Positions 22,311 to 33,801 of a DNA stretch of 64,000 bases are shown here, in pieces. Numbering within the stretch: position 1 is the first letter of the stretch; every line of letters starts with the position of its first letter. The DNA is taken from assembly GCA_019426215.1 (NCBI GenBank), contig CM033401.1, positions 20,279,134 to 20,343,133 on the forward strand, read 5' to 3'. Below the pieces are notes generated by a model. The model was not told where the DNA came from. It worked only from the letters and a program-made list of their open reading frames with translations, and made no database searches. Origin of the DNA: Buddleja alternifolia. Taxonomy: Eukaryota; Streptophyta; Magnoliopsida; Lamiales; Scrophulariaceae. Made by a program: the position numbers and the translations under genes.

Positions 22311-23980
22311 TGACACGCTAAAAGCTAACGTGCTATGATAGCAAGTGCACTAGACGTGTGTAGTAATAAGTGGACAAAAAGTCCGGGTTGTCGAACCACA
22401 AGGACTTGAATTCTAGTTCATGATTTTCGATAAAAGATAAGACAATTAAAGTAAAGTGCAAGAAAAAGATTAAGCAATTAACGAACCAAAGAGAAACGTA
22501 CTATAGATTAAATCTCACGTATGATAAAATGACTAAGGCACATGCTACAACCAAATCTACTCGTCAATATATATGAGCTACTCTTCGAATTATTAGACTC
22601 CTATTGCTTTGGTGGAAACTCCTAAATTAACTATTACCCGATGTCTCGGCACATAATAATCCTATGATTAATTGACGGTTCTCTAAATATGTCTATCCGA
22701 GAATCTAATCAAAAATCACGCATTAACGTTCTAGAGCTTCCCCGAACGAATCCGGCTAACAACACCCGGGAATCTTTACCTATTTCTAGGGCAATCCCTC
22801 ATTTGTTTCGGATGATGTGTTAATTCTCTTGCACCCTAATCTATTTTCTCTCGAACAACTAGATTAGGCAAGATAGCAAGCATATGGTGATCAAACACAT
22901 GATTGGAATAAAAGCATAGAATTAACACACAAAGCAATAGGAGAATTAATACAAAGAGCAACTTCACATATATTGATTCATAAATTTGGCCTTCACATGG
23001 CCTTAGTTCTACAATATTAGCCTCTCATCAAAGCCTTAAGAAAATCTAATACAAACATATACATACTCATGGAAATAAACATGTAAATGCAAATAATTAA
23101 AACTCCCTCAATTGATTGATGATGGATCTTTGCTCTTGATCTTCAATCCTTAGCTCCTCTCTCTTTGTTCCCCTCCAAAAGTGATGAAGAAAATGGTGAT
23201 GAATGATGATGGGTGAAGAGTGATGGATCAAAATGCCTCTCTCTCTCTCCTCTCCAAGATCTCTCGGTCAATTGCCCCCTAGGATCCTTAAGAAGACCAC
23301 CACAAATCAGCCCCTCATGTGTATGTCCCCCCTAGTGTCCCCTCCACTACTCTTAAAGTGAGTAGTATAAAATTCCCAAAAGTAGATCTAGTAAGAAACA
23401 TACTTATGACATCCCCCCCATACATGTGATGACCTCTTGGCTTTAAATGTTCCATTCCCCCATCAAATGATGATCTTTTGGCTGAAAGAAATCAAATCTC
23501 GGATGTGTCCACGCCTAGGCGCGGGTTTTATGGCGCTCGGGCGCCCAAATCAGAATGTTGGGAGTATTTGCCTCTGTCTGGCGCAGTATTTGTATTTCCT
23601 TCATAACGCTCTCCACAAAACTCCGATTTGGATGATTCAAGTCCTCATTTGAAGCTAACACATAGTTCTACAACTTTGTAGAAGGAAACTTCATCCAATT
23701 CGGTCCCTAAACATACGGAAAAAGCGCTCGAACGTGGAAAGTGGTGCTGAAACGGCGCCCGGGCGTGGGCAAGATGGCGCCTAGGCGTAGGGGTGCATAG
23801 AAATTTGGCCTAAACTTGTTTTATACGTCATTTTTCATCCCGTTCTTTGATTGTATCCATTTAAGACCTGAAATCACTTAATGCACGAATTAAACGCACA
23901 TGTGGCAAGAATCAAGCGATAAATGAACCTAAGACATAAACGCAAAGGGGCTTAAAAACACGTAAAAATGCCTCTTATCA
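22311..23980 (-). repeat. 5' LTR of Athila copy 2
   Basis: Starts TGACACGCTA and ends CCTCTTATCA on the plus strand, with TG...CA ends intact. It is 1670 bp. About seven substitutions private to this LTR lie between 23211 and 23706, and almost none lie in the first 900 bp. Confidence 0.95.
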
Positions 23981-24372
23981 GTGCTTGAAAGATTTATCCG
24001 GAGAAAGAAAAAGCTTGAAGGGGTGAAAATCCAGAGGCCTGAGGAATCTTCATAGAGTTTGTTTTCGCCACAACTCAAAGAGGTATAATGGCTTGAAAAC
24101 CCCCTATGCTTTGTTTTGTAATTCGATGATACCATCCAGCCTGTTCATAGGTAGTGTGCTATTTTTTTAATTCTTTGTTTCCGCTGTGTAAGCCACAATG
24201 AACATAAGATCACTGGCTACCGGGTTGCCAGATTTAGTCCAACACCTGCTACCAGCTCTGCCCTAAAACCCATTTAGTATACCCAAACCTGCCCCAAACG
24301 GGGTTGGTTCGGGAGGATCACCCATTTAACCTTGACTCACCATCCTTGATAAGACTCCTAAAAAAAATCATA
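23981..24372 (+). other. Right part of the element split by Athila copy 2
   Basis: Continues the sequence interrupted at 10863 (GGGCGCT then TGAAAGATTT). It has no long ORF. The stretch TTTGTTTCCGCTGTG near 24175 resembles the U5 end of a plant LTR. The family was not identified. Confidence 0.35.
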
Positions 24373-24803
24373 GCACACTACAACAAAATATAGATATTAG
24401 GACACTTTATTTGAGACACATTTTCATAAGTGTCATAAGAGAATTGTATTGGGACACTTCTGAAAAAAAGACACAATCAAAGAGTGGGCGAGGTTGTTTT
24501 TGTGATTAGCGCCAAACATATACTCATTCTAATTTTTCATATTGGAGTTCCCACCTTTTGTACGTTCAGCCCTTTTTCTCCCTCTATTCTTTTTTCTTTT
24601 CTCACAATCTGTCTTTCGATTTTCTATCTCCTCCTCTATGGTTTTGAATTTCTTTTTTTGTTTTTATTTTGGGTCTCCAATTGAATTTGGTATTAGGGCT
24701 TTTTAAAGCCCCTTTAAGTTCTATGCCTGGATTGAAAATAATGTTTTCTCGATCCTTTTTAAGATCCGGAGCTCCGATCTTGAAGCTTCGATCGTCGTCC
24801 ATC

Positions 24804-24848
24804 ATGGCGGCCGTCAACGCTCCAATCACCATGAAAAAAGCCCTCACG
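24804..24848 (+). pseudogene. Captured clathrin heavy chain first exon
   Basis: ATG at 24804 opens MAAVNAPITMKKALT, which resembles the conserved N-terminus of plant clathrin heavy chain. It stops exactly at a splice donor (ACG|GTACC). A pyrimidine-rich 5' UTR-like stretch precedes it (24540-24800). The next clathrin exon, which would continue the beta-propeller domain, was not found downstream, so only the 5' end appears to have been captured. The fragment cannot make clathrin but might drive a chimeric transcript from the captured promoter. Identification rests on 15 residues plus the donor position. Confidence 0.65.
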
Positions 24849-25783
24849 GTACCACAATTTCCTGCTCTCACTTTATCGTGGTTTTTCAACTCAATTCCTC
24901 TCATTTCAACTCTTTGATTGTTGATTGGAACCATTTTATTTGAATTTGGCTTTATTATTGCTTGATTTGATGTACGGACAATGTTTCCAGTTGCAAGAGA
25001 TTGTTCTCCACGTCTTTGTTATCTGGTGTAGTTCAATTCAGATCTGCTGATTTTGTTTTGGGGTTTATGTAATTTGAGTTCGTGTCAAGTAGAATTGAAT
25101 TTCAGATGTGTTTGATGTGGTGATTGCTGTTGACTAGCATAGGGATCAATCCGCAGTTTGTCCATGGAAAACAGTGGTGTAGAGCAGGTCTCAAGAAGTG
25201 TTGTTATATCTAAACAATGGACTCTGTTTCTTGTCTTTGTTGTTTCTGCGCTGGAATGTTCTTCACCAATAGGTAAAACACACAAAACATTCATTTCGCT
25301 GATTTGTTTTTGCTTGTATGTATTATGTATGTATGTATATGTATGTATCTTGTCGAATTGGGTGTCTATTAAAGATTGAAAATGGAGGCAAAAAAGATTG
25401 AAGAGTTGAAGGGCTTCGTGGAGTAATGCAAACTAAACCCTTCTCTATTACACACCCCGCCTTTTGCTTTTTTCAAGAATTATCTTCAAAGATTTTTTTT
25501 TAATCTCAATTTCCTTTTACTGTTAGTTCAATTGATCATAATTTATACTTAATAATTATGCGTTTTAGATGAGAATTGTGGATTTATTTGTTTAATTTTT
25601 CAGCTTGGGCGCAAAGATTCCGCTGTCAGTAAAATCGGTGCGCCCCCTCGTAATTAACGTTTTTTTCCTCTTCATTTTATCTATGCTGTGATTAATTTAG
25701 CTGTTTATGTTAGTAAATCATTACATTAACATGCAATAGTTCTTAAATTTAACGCTTGAATCATAATTGGATTCAGTTCAAAG

Positions 25784-25815
25784 ATATATATATATATATA
25801 TATATAAATATATAA
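25784..25815. repeat. AT microsatellite
   Basis: An (AT)n run inside the CACTA element, about 30 bp, with one interruption (AAATA) at its right end. Confidence 0.9.
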
Positions 25816-28142
25816 TTGTTAGTGAATAAGTATGTCGATGTAAGATACATGAATTGCTAAGTTGATTTGCAAAGGATTGCTTTTTAACTCTTTTGTCTGG
25901 CCTTAAAGATTCTAAATTGAGCTGGCTTTGCTAGTTTCTTTATAGATTAAAGATTGAAATTGTGTCTGTTTGATGATGTTTTAAATAGGTCGTTTTAAAT
26001 TGAATCTATTGTGAGATATTTTTTACGTGTTTGTAAATTTTATAATGGTGATAGCACACGAGGTTTATGATTAGTGTTTTTTGTTTGGCTGTGTATCTTT
26101 TACTGCTGACTCGCTGTAGAGATGCTTTAAGTCTTAATAAATTGTTATAAACGTTCGAGGCTTTGTCTTGAAAAGTAGTGATCTTTTTTCTTTTTTTAGC
26201 ATACCTGAAAGACTTTGTTTTGAAAAAGAGAGGCCGATAGGAATTCGAAGAGCTCAATTTGTATTTTGGTTTGGTCGAGGAAGTGGAAGTCGAACAAACG
26301 GTCCATGCAAATGACAGTTGAACATTCTGCATGCAAATTATCAGATTGTAAATCCATAGCTTTGATATTCTGCGTTCTAACATCATGATTTAAATATTTC
26401 GCAAACAATTAACAATGAGCTATTTGATTTTCACTAATGACAAAAATCTGATGCAGGAAAAGGATGACGGAAACCATCAAAAGGAGAAGATGTTTGAATC
26501 TAAAAAAAAAATATTGTTCATTTTGTTTGTGATCTTACATTGGCGTTCTTCCTGATTTTTACCATTGGCAGTGCTACTCCATTGGCGTTCTTCTTGATTT
26601 TACATGAGAGGTGATCTTTTATCCTATATGATGATATTGAACTAAAGTTGATACATTATGCCATGATTTATTTATCCCGTGTCTAAGTGAAGTTTTTAGG
26701 TTTCTTGAATATGACTTTGCTTCCCAGATTCGATATGATAATTAATGATAATAGTAATTTATGAAGCTTTTCTCTAGGATTTAATTTGTATCATTAAAAA
26801 GATAGATCGTTGACAAAATTGGTAGACAAGTTGGACCTTGCTTTTAGTGTTTATCCTCCTTTGTTCAAGCTCAGATGAAAAGAGACTAAAGGGATTGTTC
26901 AAACATTATGACTACATACGCACAATCATAGATGCACTTGGAGGACCCGTTAGTTGGCCTTTATCTTTAGTATGTCTAAAACATGTTATAATAAACTAGT
27001 TAGTCACTTCTCTATTTTCTATTGATGAAATTTTAGTTCTTAACGGTCATCCTTAATAAAAAAAGTTTAGTGGTTAAGCTGCTTATTTTTTTTCACCAAC
27101 TTCTGTCACTTTGCCAATAGTATTGTTCTTCAAGAATTGGTGGGTTCCTAGGAGCTGCTAGGCCATAATGTTACTGGTAATTGTAGTATTGAATTTATGT
27201 TTGTGAAATCTTTCTTGTATGAATTTTCTAAATAGTGAAATATTTGATCTTTTTATTTACAGTTTTCTTTCCATATGTTGAGATGTCTGCAAGCTCTTTA
27301 TTATGCATTTCTTTTTCTAGTTTTTGTCCTGTTGATCTGCTCAACTTTGTATATGACATTATTTGTTAAGTTTAGATTGCTTTTAGATTATTTTGTCATT
27401 TGAATTTAACTTGTGAAGTCTTCTTATGTGCAGGTTGCTTTGGATGAAAATGACGGTTGATGCAATTTTGGTGGGATCTTCTTGCTAGAACTTTCGAGTA
27501 TCTATTTTAGAATGTATATAGTCAAATGAAGATCAAGTCTAGTTATTGTTTTTGTTTAGAAAAACTTCTAATGAATTGCTTCTATCTTTTTGGCTTCAGA
27601 ATATTAGTTGTGCTTTTTGTTCCCATATCTTGTAAACTTGCCATATGGCTGGGATTCTGCTTTTATTAATGGAACATGGATTTGGTAAATGGGTATTGCA
27701 TTTTTGAAGACCGAGTTCCATAGATTAGTATTTCTATATGTTTTTGCATAATATAGATTGTTGGAGACAATTTTATACAACATGTATGTCCCTGATATCA
27801 TTCTCAAATTATCTGTAAGGACACATATAAGTGTCCTGATAGATTGTTGAAGGCAATTTTAGAACACATATATGTGTCCCTAGTTTGGAGAAGTGTCTCG
27901 AAAGGTTCTGCAATTTATATTTTCGAATTTGGTATAGGGACACATATAAGTATCTCAAAAACTGTAATATGGGACACATATAAGTGTCCCGACAGATCAC
28001 GATGTAGGGGCGTTTTAAGCGCCCCATGACTTTACGCGACGCGACAATTATTGTAAGCGTCCCCAAAACTGAAAGCGCCCCAATATGTATCCTATTGGGG
28101 CGCTTTTTTGTGTCCTAATAGATGATTTCTGTTGTAGTGGCA

Positions 28143-28899
28143 GGAAGAAAATTTTCTAAAGATGACAAGACAAAATCCTAGTCTATATAAATAAGGGGAG
28201 GAGCGAAAATTACATTCTTTTTTATCTAGAATTTCGCCTACTTTAGGGCTTGTTTGCTTAGCTTGATTGCGGTTGACATGGTTCATATGCCCATTCAGTT
28301 TGTTGTTTACTTTCAAATTGCATGGCCAGAAAAATAGTGTCGACTCTATATTTAATCAAGCAGTTTTATAGTATGCGGATCACACCATGTGAGGTGTGAT
28401 CCAAAATTACTTGATTTGCGCGGGTTAATATTAGGATGGTAATGATTATAAAAGACCCCCAAAACCCTAAATTTGCTAATTTCTCTTTCACTTTTATTAT
28501 CCTCAGTTCCTCACACAACTAAGTAGAAAATCCTTATATACATTCGGTGTGAGATCTAGTTATACACACCAAGACAAAAAAAATAAATAAATATATTTTG
28601 ACTTATTTTTGTATTGAATATGCATTTTTTTTTATTGTGTCTTGATATATATATATATATATATAATTGGGTCCCACACCGGGTGTATGTGAAATTTTTC
28701 CAGCTGAGCTGCCCCTCTTAAAATGAATCAAGCTTTATCTCAACATAAAATGAAAATAAGGCTAATTTAAAATAAAAGCAAGCAAGTACATTTTGGCATT
28801 TTCCACATGTATGTAGAATATTTTTACTGGTTTCACTTAACAAAAACAAATCATTAAGCCCGCTAAATAAGATGTCTGAGGATACAATAATATATTGAA
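28143..28899. other. Non-coding stretch with small inverted repeats
   Basis: No ORF of note. It holds a 9 bp inverted repeat GATCACACC/GGTGTGATC near 28377-28401 and an AT dinucleotide run near 28650. TATA-like words occur (CTATATAAATAAGGGG near 28180). I see no gene. Confidence 0.6.
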
Positions 28900-29910
28900 T
28901 TAATTACACTAAGTACTCCTCTTATTTATTGAAATTACACTAACCTACTTATTTTGGACACATAATAGACACTCGCTCTTATAATAAAATCTTACAATCA
29001 CCCTCTCTTTTATTAAAAACCTAATAAAATTTGTTGAAATCATGAAAATATAATTTTGTATTTTCTATTATGCCCATCCCTCAGTAAGGGGGTAAATGTA
29101 CTTTTTCAGTATAAAGAGGATGTAATTGTTACTTTTAATCTTTAAATACCTGCTTGCGTAAAAAAAAATTAATATCTTGTAATAAAGTGTAAATTCGAAT
29201 TTACGCTAATTTGAGACAATTTAAATAAATTTAACTAAGCAATTAGATAAATGCATTTGGTAAAAGCGTACCAAATGTGTGTAAAATAGGATCCAGAATA
29301 TTTGATTTGGCTAGATTGTTTTTTCAAAATTTATTTCGATTTTCATTTAGGTGAACTACAAAACAATTTTTCTAAGAAAAACTTTAAAAAATAAAATAAA
29401 CCAAGGAACCAAATTTTATTAAGAAAATAAAATATCGATGAAAATTATATAAAAATTAAATCTGTATTTGGTCCAATACGGTACAACGAATGGACTGTAA
29501 GACTAATTGAACTAAACACCAAAGTTTTTAGAAGATGAAAAGAAATATTGAGTTTCTAATAACTTTAGGAGCAATATCACATTTGGCAAAGACAATTAGA
29601 CGTAAGGGGGTGAATGTAATTTTTATTAAAAGGGAGGTGTATATTATATGCTCAAAATAAGCGAGCTAAATTATTATTACAGTAAGAAAAAAGGGCAGTT
29701 AGTACAATTAACATTCTTTTAATTTATTTTTTTGTATATTTTGTTTAAATAGTAAGATTGTTATTTTCCACTTTATGTCATGATTGACAAAGGACGGCTA
29801 TTTAGAGGGGTAAATGTAAAATTTTATTTTAAAAGGGGAAAATGTATGTATCTAAAATAAGTAAACTGGGCCGTAATTACATTTATAAGAGTATTAAGTA
29901 ATGTAGTTAA
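28900..29910. mobile_element. Degenerate TIR element (MITE-like, superfamily unclear)
   Basis: The left end (TTAATTACACTAAGTACTCC...TTATTTTGGACAC) and the reverse complement of the right end (TTAACTACATTACTTAATAC...TTATTTTAGATAC) align over about 60 bp. Inside, three related segments with GGGGGTAAATGTA-like cores occur near 29090, 29605 and 29795. No clear target-site duplication and no ORF are visible. Confidence 0.45.
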
Positions 29911-30076
29911 CCCTTTAGCATATAGTATTTCTAATTTTCTTCACAAGTGATTATCTACTAAACTTCATTTTACCTAATATCCTAATATCAGAGTCTTCTC
30001 CGGCTTGGAGAGTGTTGAGATCAAGAAAGCATTTGCTCACATCAAGTGGGTCTTCACCTTGATACTAAAAGGTTAA

Positions 30077-30546
30077 GGCCTTGTTTATTTATGTTTTCAA
30101 ATTTTATTTTCAATATCCTGATCATATAATTTTATAAAACCATAACAAACTATTTTCATCTAATTTTACTTTTTTTTTAACTTAACTTTTTCAATCCCCT
30201 ATATAACTACTTATCACTCACTATATCTATTATTTCACACAACCATCAATCAAAATCATTGACTTCAATCATTATTTCTCTTTTTTTTTCATACTTTACA
30301 ATATTTAATTTATATTTTATTATTTCTTTATTCACATAATCATTATATAAATAATTAACTCAATCATTCAACACATCATACATCAACTTATCACTATTGA
30401 TTTGACTCATTTTATAAATTTTAACCATTTTTATAAAACATAAAAAAACACAATACACATCATATCATTTTCAAACGAATCTCCTTAATTTACATTTCCT
30501 GATAAATTTTCAGAATTCTACCTAAAAAAAATAAACAAACGTAGTC
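30077..30546. mobile_element. Tourist-like (PIF/Harbinger) MITE
   Basis: 470 bp, AT-rich and non-coding. Termini are GGCCTTGTTTATTTA and the inverse of GACTACGTTTGTTTA. It is flanked by the 3 bp duplication TAA (30074-30076 and 30547-30549). Both the terminal sequence style and the TAA target fit Tourist MITEs. Confidence 0.6.
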
Positions 30547-30609
30547 TAAATCTTTGATTTCAATGGGCTTATATTCCTCTTTGGCCCAATCCCAGGTTTC
30601 AACTTCACA

Positions 30610-30632
30610 CCCCCCTCCCCCCTCCCCCCTCC
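30610..30632 (-). other. C6T repeats; G-quadruplex-capable on the minus strand
   Basis: Three runs of six C separated by single T (30610-30629), followed by CC. The minus strand has G6AG6AG6, enough G tracts for a quadruplex. It lies about 1.4 kb upstream of the TBL start codon. Confidence 0.75.
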
Positions 30633-30917
30633 AAATTTCCAAGCTAAAGTCAAAGAATTTGACAACATAAGACTAAAGACCAAAAACATAGAAAAAATTA
30701 ACACAAATTGAATTTTTTTATACAAGCATGTATATATGTAAATTAGTTGTGTGAGTATATAAAGATTGGATTTTGAGAATGATATGAAGGGATGAGGAGG
30801 TCGGAGGGGCCGTCGAAAAGTGATGACTTGGACTTGAAATTCCTCATTGAGAGTGGTTTGAGTCTTGATTGATAGTGTGTACCCAATTGCCGCTGAGCTG
30901 ATATGCAGTTGATTTTT

Positions 30918-31119
30918 ATCTTTTTATTTTTTAAATTCTAGACGAAGGGATATTCTGACTCAACAAATTCGGACCGATAGTTTTTAGCCATAGGCTACAC
31001 AAACCCTATAAGATTCTAAATAAAGAGAGAAAAATCACAACTTGTGACAGTCGGGGAATGAACCCAAGACCTTCCTACATGAAATTGGAAGTTGATACCA
31101 CTAAACTAACAAATATTGG
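30918..31119 (-). mobile_element. tRNA-derived SINE, complete
   Basis: About 200 bp on the minus strand. The pol III A box is TAGTTTAGTGG (31098-31108), the B box is GGTTCATTCCC (31054-31064), and there is an A-rich tail (plus strand ATCTTTTTATTTTTTAAATT at 30916-30936). It is flanked by a perfect 10 bp duplication GTTGATTTTT (30908-30917 and 31120-31129). This is the full structure of a plant SINE mobilised by LINE machinery. Confidence 0.8.
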
Positions 31120-31129
31120 GTTGATTTTT

Positions 31130-32036
31130 CTTTTCTGAAATGGTAAAAATATATATGTAAAATTTTTGTTGTGGTTTTGATTATAAATGGCAAAAGTGCG
31201 ACATAGACTTGGATATGGAGAGGGCCTACACTTTCAAGTGGGCCAGACTTTATATATATTTCACATGTGGGCTGATCCAAAATGAACTCTAGAGAAAGGA
31301 TTTTGATTGGCTATTATTAGTACAAATTCTCCAATATCAATAACAATATATTGTTGTCTTTTGGTGTAATTTTGAGCTGAATCCTACTATGCATTAAACT
31401 TTCTTTCGGGGAATATGTATGCCTGCTTTTTTTTAATGAATCGTCTACGTCATAAATTTAATAAATATTAAATAATAATAATTTAAAATCAATTGATATT
31501 ATTATAATAAACTAAACACTAGTAATAAAATAGAGAGAAAGAGTGAAAGACCCACATTCTGATATCGATAAAATAGAATTCAAAATTTTTAATATCTTCC
31601 GTGAGTCTGCTTCATTGACAATATGTATGCCATGCCAGCTTAACTATAATGATATTATGAGAGTCATTTTTTTTTTGTTTTTGGATAAATTTATGAGAGT
31701 AAATAAATTACTAAAAGAAAAGAGTGGGCAAGTGGTATGCACGTTGGCCTAAAATTTAGTTGGTCAAATTCACCACATGTCCCAAAATCTCACCACCAAT
31801 TATTACCAATATTTAGTTGGGGCAAGTCGGCAACCATATATAAATATATATATAGATATAATGCGAATATAATGTGATTCTCCAAATAAGATTGACTCAA
31901 TCACCCCCATAAACATCTCTTCTTTCTCTTCAATTACGACCGAGTGTTACCCATTATCACCTTCATCTCTCTCGCCCTCTCTCAGATTTAAACAATTTTC
32001 AGTTCCTCAAAACGCACAAAAAAGATTGCAAGAAAA
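31130..32036 (+). promoter_or_regulatory. Upstream region of the TBL gene
   Basis: No ORF of note. It contains AT-rich sequence and, near its end, the TATA box listed separately. A pyrimidine-rich 5' UTR (TCTCTTCTTTCTC, near 31920) follows. Transcription probably starts around 31870-31890. Confidence 0.5.
31837..31846 (+). promoter_or_regulatory. TATA box of the TBL gene
   Basis: TATATAAATA about 200 bp upstream of the start codon, in front of a pyrimidine-rich leader. Other TATA-like words nearby (ATATATATAG) make the exact site uncertain. Confidence 0.5.
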
Positions 32037-32042
32037 ATGTGA
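32037..32042 (+). promoter_or_regulatory. Minimal upstream ORF (ATG-TGA) overlapping the TBL start
   Basis: AAAAATGTGATGAAAATGG: an ATG followed directly by TGA, whose last base is the first base of the main ATG (32042). Start-stop uORFs can stall ribosomes. Initiation at the first ATG would end before the main frame, so TBL synthesis would need leaky scanning or reinitiation. Confidence 0.55.
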
Positions 32043-33801
32043 TGAAAATGGGATCATCAAATAATAATCCATTCAAAGATCAAACAAATTACTCTTTCAC
32101 AAATAAGTTATTTCCTTATACTCTATACGCCCTTCTACCAATAGCCATCATTCATCTTTATCTCAATCCATTTTCCTTTTCTTTCTCTCCCACTGATCTA
32201 TTTCCTTACACAAACCGCATTACCATCTCCCCTTCAAAAGGTATGTCAATATTTTCTTGTTAAAATATAGTTTAAGTATGTATAATCTTGAGTGATTCTT
32301 AGATTGTCCGTCCTATCATATATATGATTGTATGTGTACAAAACTACGAGTTCATATACATATACTTTGATTTTTTGTGTTACTACTCTATATATGTACG
32401 ATAAATTAAGAAGAATTTCTCATATAAATAGTTTTTTTTTTTTTTTTTTGGTTCAGAAGTTTTGAGAAAAAGTATTGGACTTGAGACATCATGCGACTAC
32501 AGCAATGGAACGTGGGTGCAAGACAATTTAGGCCCTTTGTACAATGGCACAACTTGTGACACCATAAAAAATGGGCAAAACTGCATGGTTTATGGCAGAC
32601 CTGATAAAGATTATCTCAACTGGAGATGGAAGCCTAAAAACTGCAAACTCCCCAGGTTTGTTGTGGTACGACACAGTTCTATATATGAAATTATTTTTAA
32701 GATTAAGTTCAACGCACTTTTGAAATTCATTTTTAATCTTTCAGATATAATAAACTCAATTACAAAGGAACTTATTTATCTGTGAGACTAATATTGGAAT
32801 TTACATGCTTCTTTTATCGGTTTGAATGAACTACATATATAGATTTTTATTTTATTGATCTTCTTGAATTCTTATTTTATTCTAATTGCAGGTTCAACCC
32901 CAATTCCTTCCTTAAACTCGTGAAAAACAAACACATAGCATTTGTGGGAGATTCTTTAGCAAGAAACCAACTGGAATCACTTCTCTGCATGATGGGCACT
33001 ATTTCAAAACCCCAACTTTTGTACACAGATGGAGAAGCAAACAAGAACAGAAAATGGCACATCCCATCACATAATATCAATGTTTCCATCTATTGGTCAC
33101 CCTTTCTTGTAAAAGGGATTGAGAAAAACACTGAGAAAGATTTCAATACTTTGTATTTGGATTCAGTGGATGAAAAGTGGGCAAAAGATTTGGAGTTCAT
33201 TGATTTTCTTGTCTTGTCTGTGGGCCATTGGTACTTACATCCTGCGGTGTACCATAATGGAAATAATGTAGTACTAGGTTGTCATTACTGTCAAAACTAC
33301 ACTGAGATTGGATTTTATGATGTTTTTGGTAAAGCATTAGAGACAACATTTAGAAAAATAGTAGAAAGAAAAGGGCAAAATGGGAATGAGAGTAGTGTTT
33401 TTTTGACAACATTTTCACCTGCACATTTTGAAGGGGAATGGGACAAGTTTGGGGCATGTTCCAAGACTCAGCCCTACAAGGAGAAGGTTCTAGAAGGGAT
33501 GGATGCTGAAATGAGAAAAGTTGGAGTGGAGGAAGTGAGAAAAGCAAAATTAAGGGTTGAGGAGTTTGGGAATAGTAATTTGAGATTGGAAGCATTGGAT
33601 ATCAGTGGACTAGCTTTGTTAAGGGCTGATGGGCATCCTGGACCTTATATGAATCCTTTCCCATTTGCTAATGGGGTTGGTGAAAGGGTGCAAAATGATT
33701 GTGTTCATTGGTGTTTACCTGGCCCAATTGATACTTGGAATGAGATTTTGTTAGACGTTCTCAAGAGATGGGGTGGTGAATACAAAGGGAAATTAACATA
33801 A
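32042..33801 (+). CDS. Trichome birefringence-like protein (polysaccharide O-acetyltransferase family)
   Basis: Three exons: 32042-32240, 32457-32655 and 32892-33801. Introns of 216 and 236 bp have GT..AG borders and the joins keep frame. The product is about 435 aa, normal for TBL proteins. A signal anchor (PYTLYALLPIAIIHLYL) is near residues 25-41. A Cys-rich PMR5 N-terminal domain begins at CDYSNGTW (near 79) and has NWRWKPKNC. The catalytic GDS motif (FVGDSLARN) is near 152 and the DxxH motif (DCVHWC) near 402-405, both intact. TBL proteins sit in the Golgi and O-acetylate wall polymers such as xylan or mannan; which one cannot be read from sequence. The alternative start MGSS is two codons downstream. 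This is the only gene here that looks functional. Confidence 0.93.

Larger units (their letters stand above)
10864..23980 (-). mobile_element. Athila-type Ty3/gypsy retrotransposon, copy 2 (complete)
   Basis: Complete 13.1 kb minus-strand element with LTRs of 1656 and 1670 bp, a tRNA-Asp primer site, a 1447-codon open gag-pol frame, a separate integrase frame, the 50 bp GC array, an env-position ORF, two purine tracts and a 3' LTR. Flanking 5-mers are GCGCT (10859-10863) and GTGCT (23981-23985), a target-site duplication with one mismatch. The two LTRs differ at roughly ten substitutions plus many single-base indels. The indels cluster in the left LTR and look like consensus errors. Low LTR divergence means a recent insertion. 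Confidence 0.93.
24376..28139. mobile_element. Non-autonomous CACTA (En/Spm) element carrying host DNA
   Basis: Ends are CACTACAACAAAA (24376) and its near-perfect inverse TTCTGTTGTAGTG (ending 28139). The element is flanked by a perfect 3 bp duplication GCA (24373-24375 and 28140-28142), as expected for CACTA elements. Subterminal repeats of the type GGACACATATAAGTGTCC occur near both ends (24400-24475 and 27815-28000) and are likely transposase-binding sites. No transposase ORF is visible in 3.76 kb, so it would need a helper. The interior looks like captured gene sequence with an exon-intron layout. Confidence 0.9.

Noticed and set aside
24602..25379. Open frames of 60-110 codons inside the CACTA element as genes
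   Set aside because: Apart from the 15-residue clathrin-like start, none shows a recognisable domain, and the region reads like introns and UTR.
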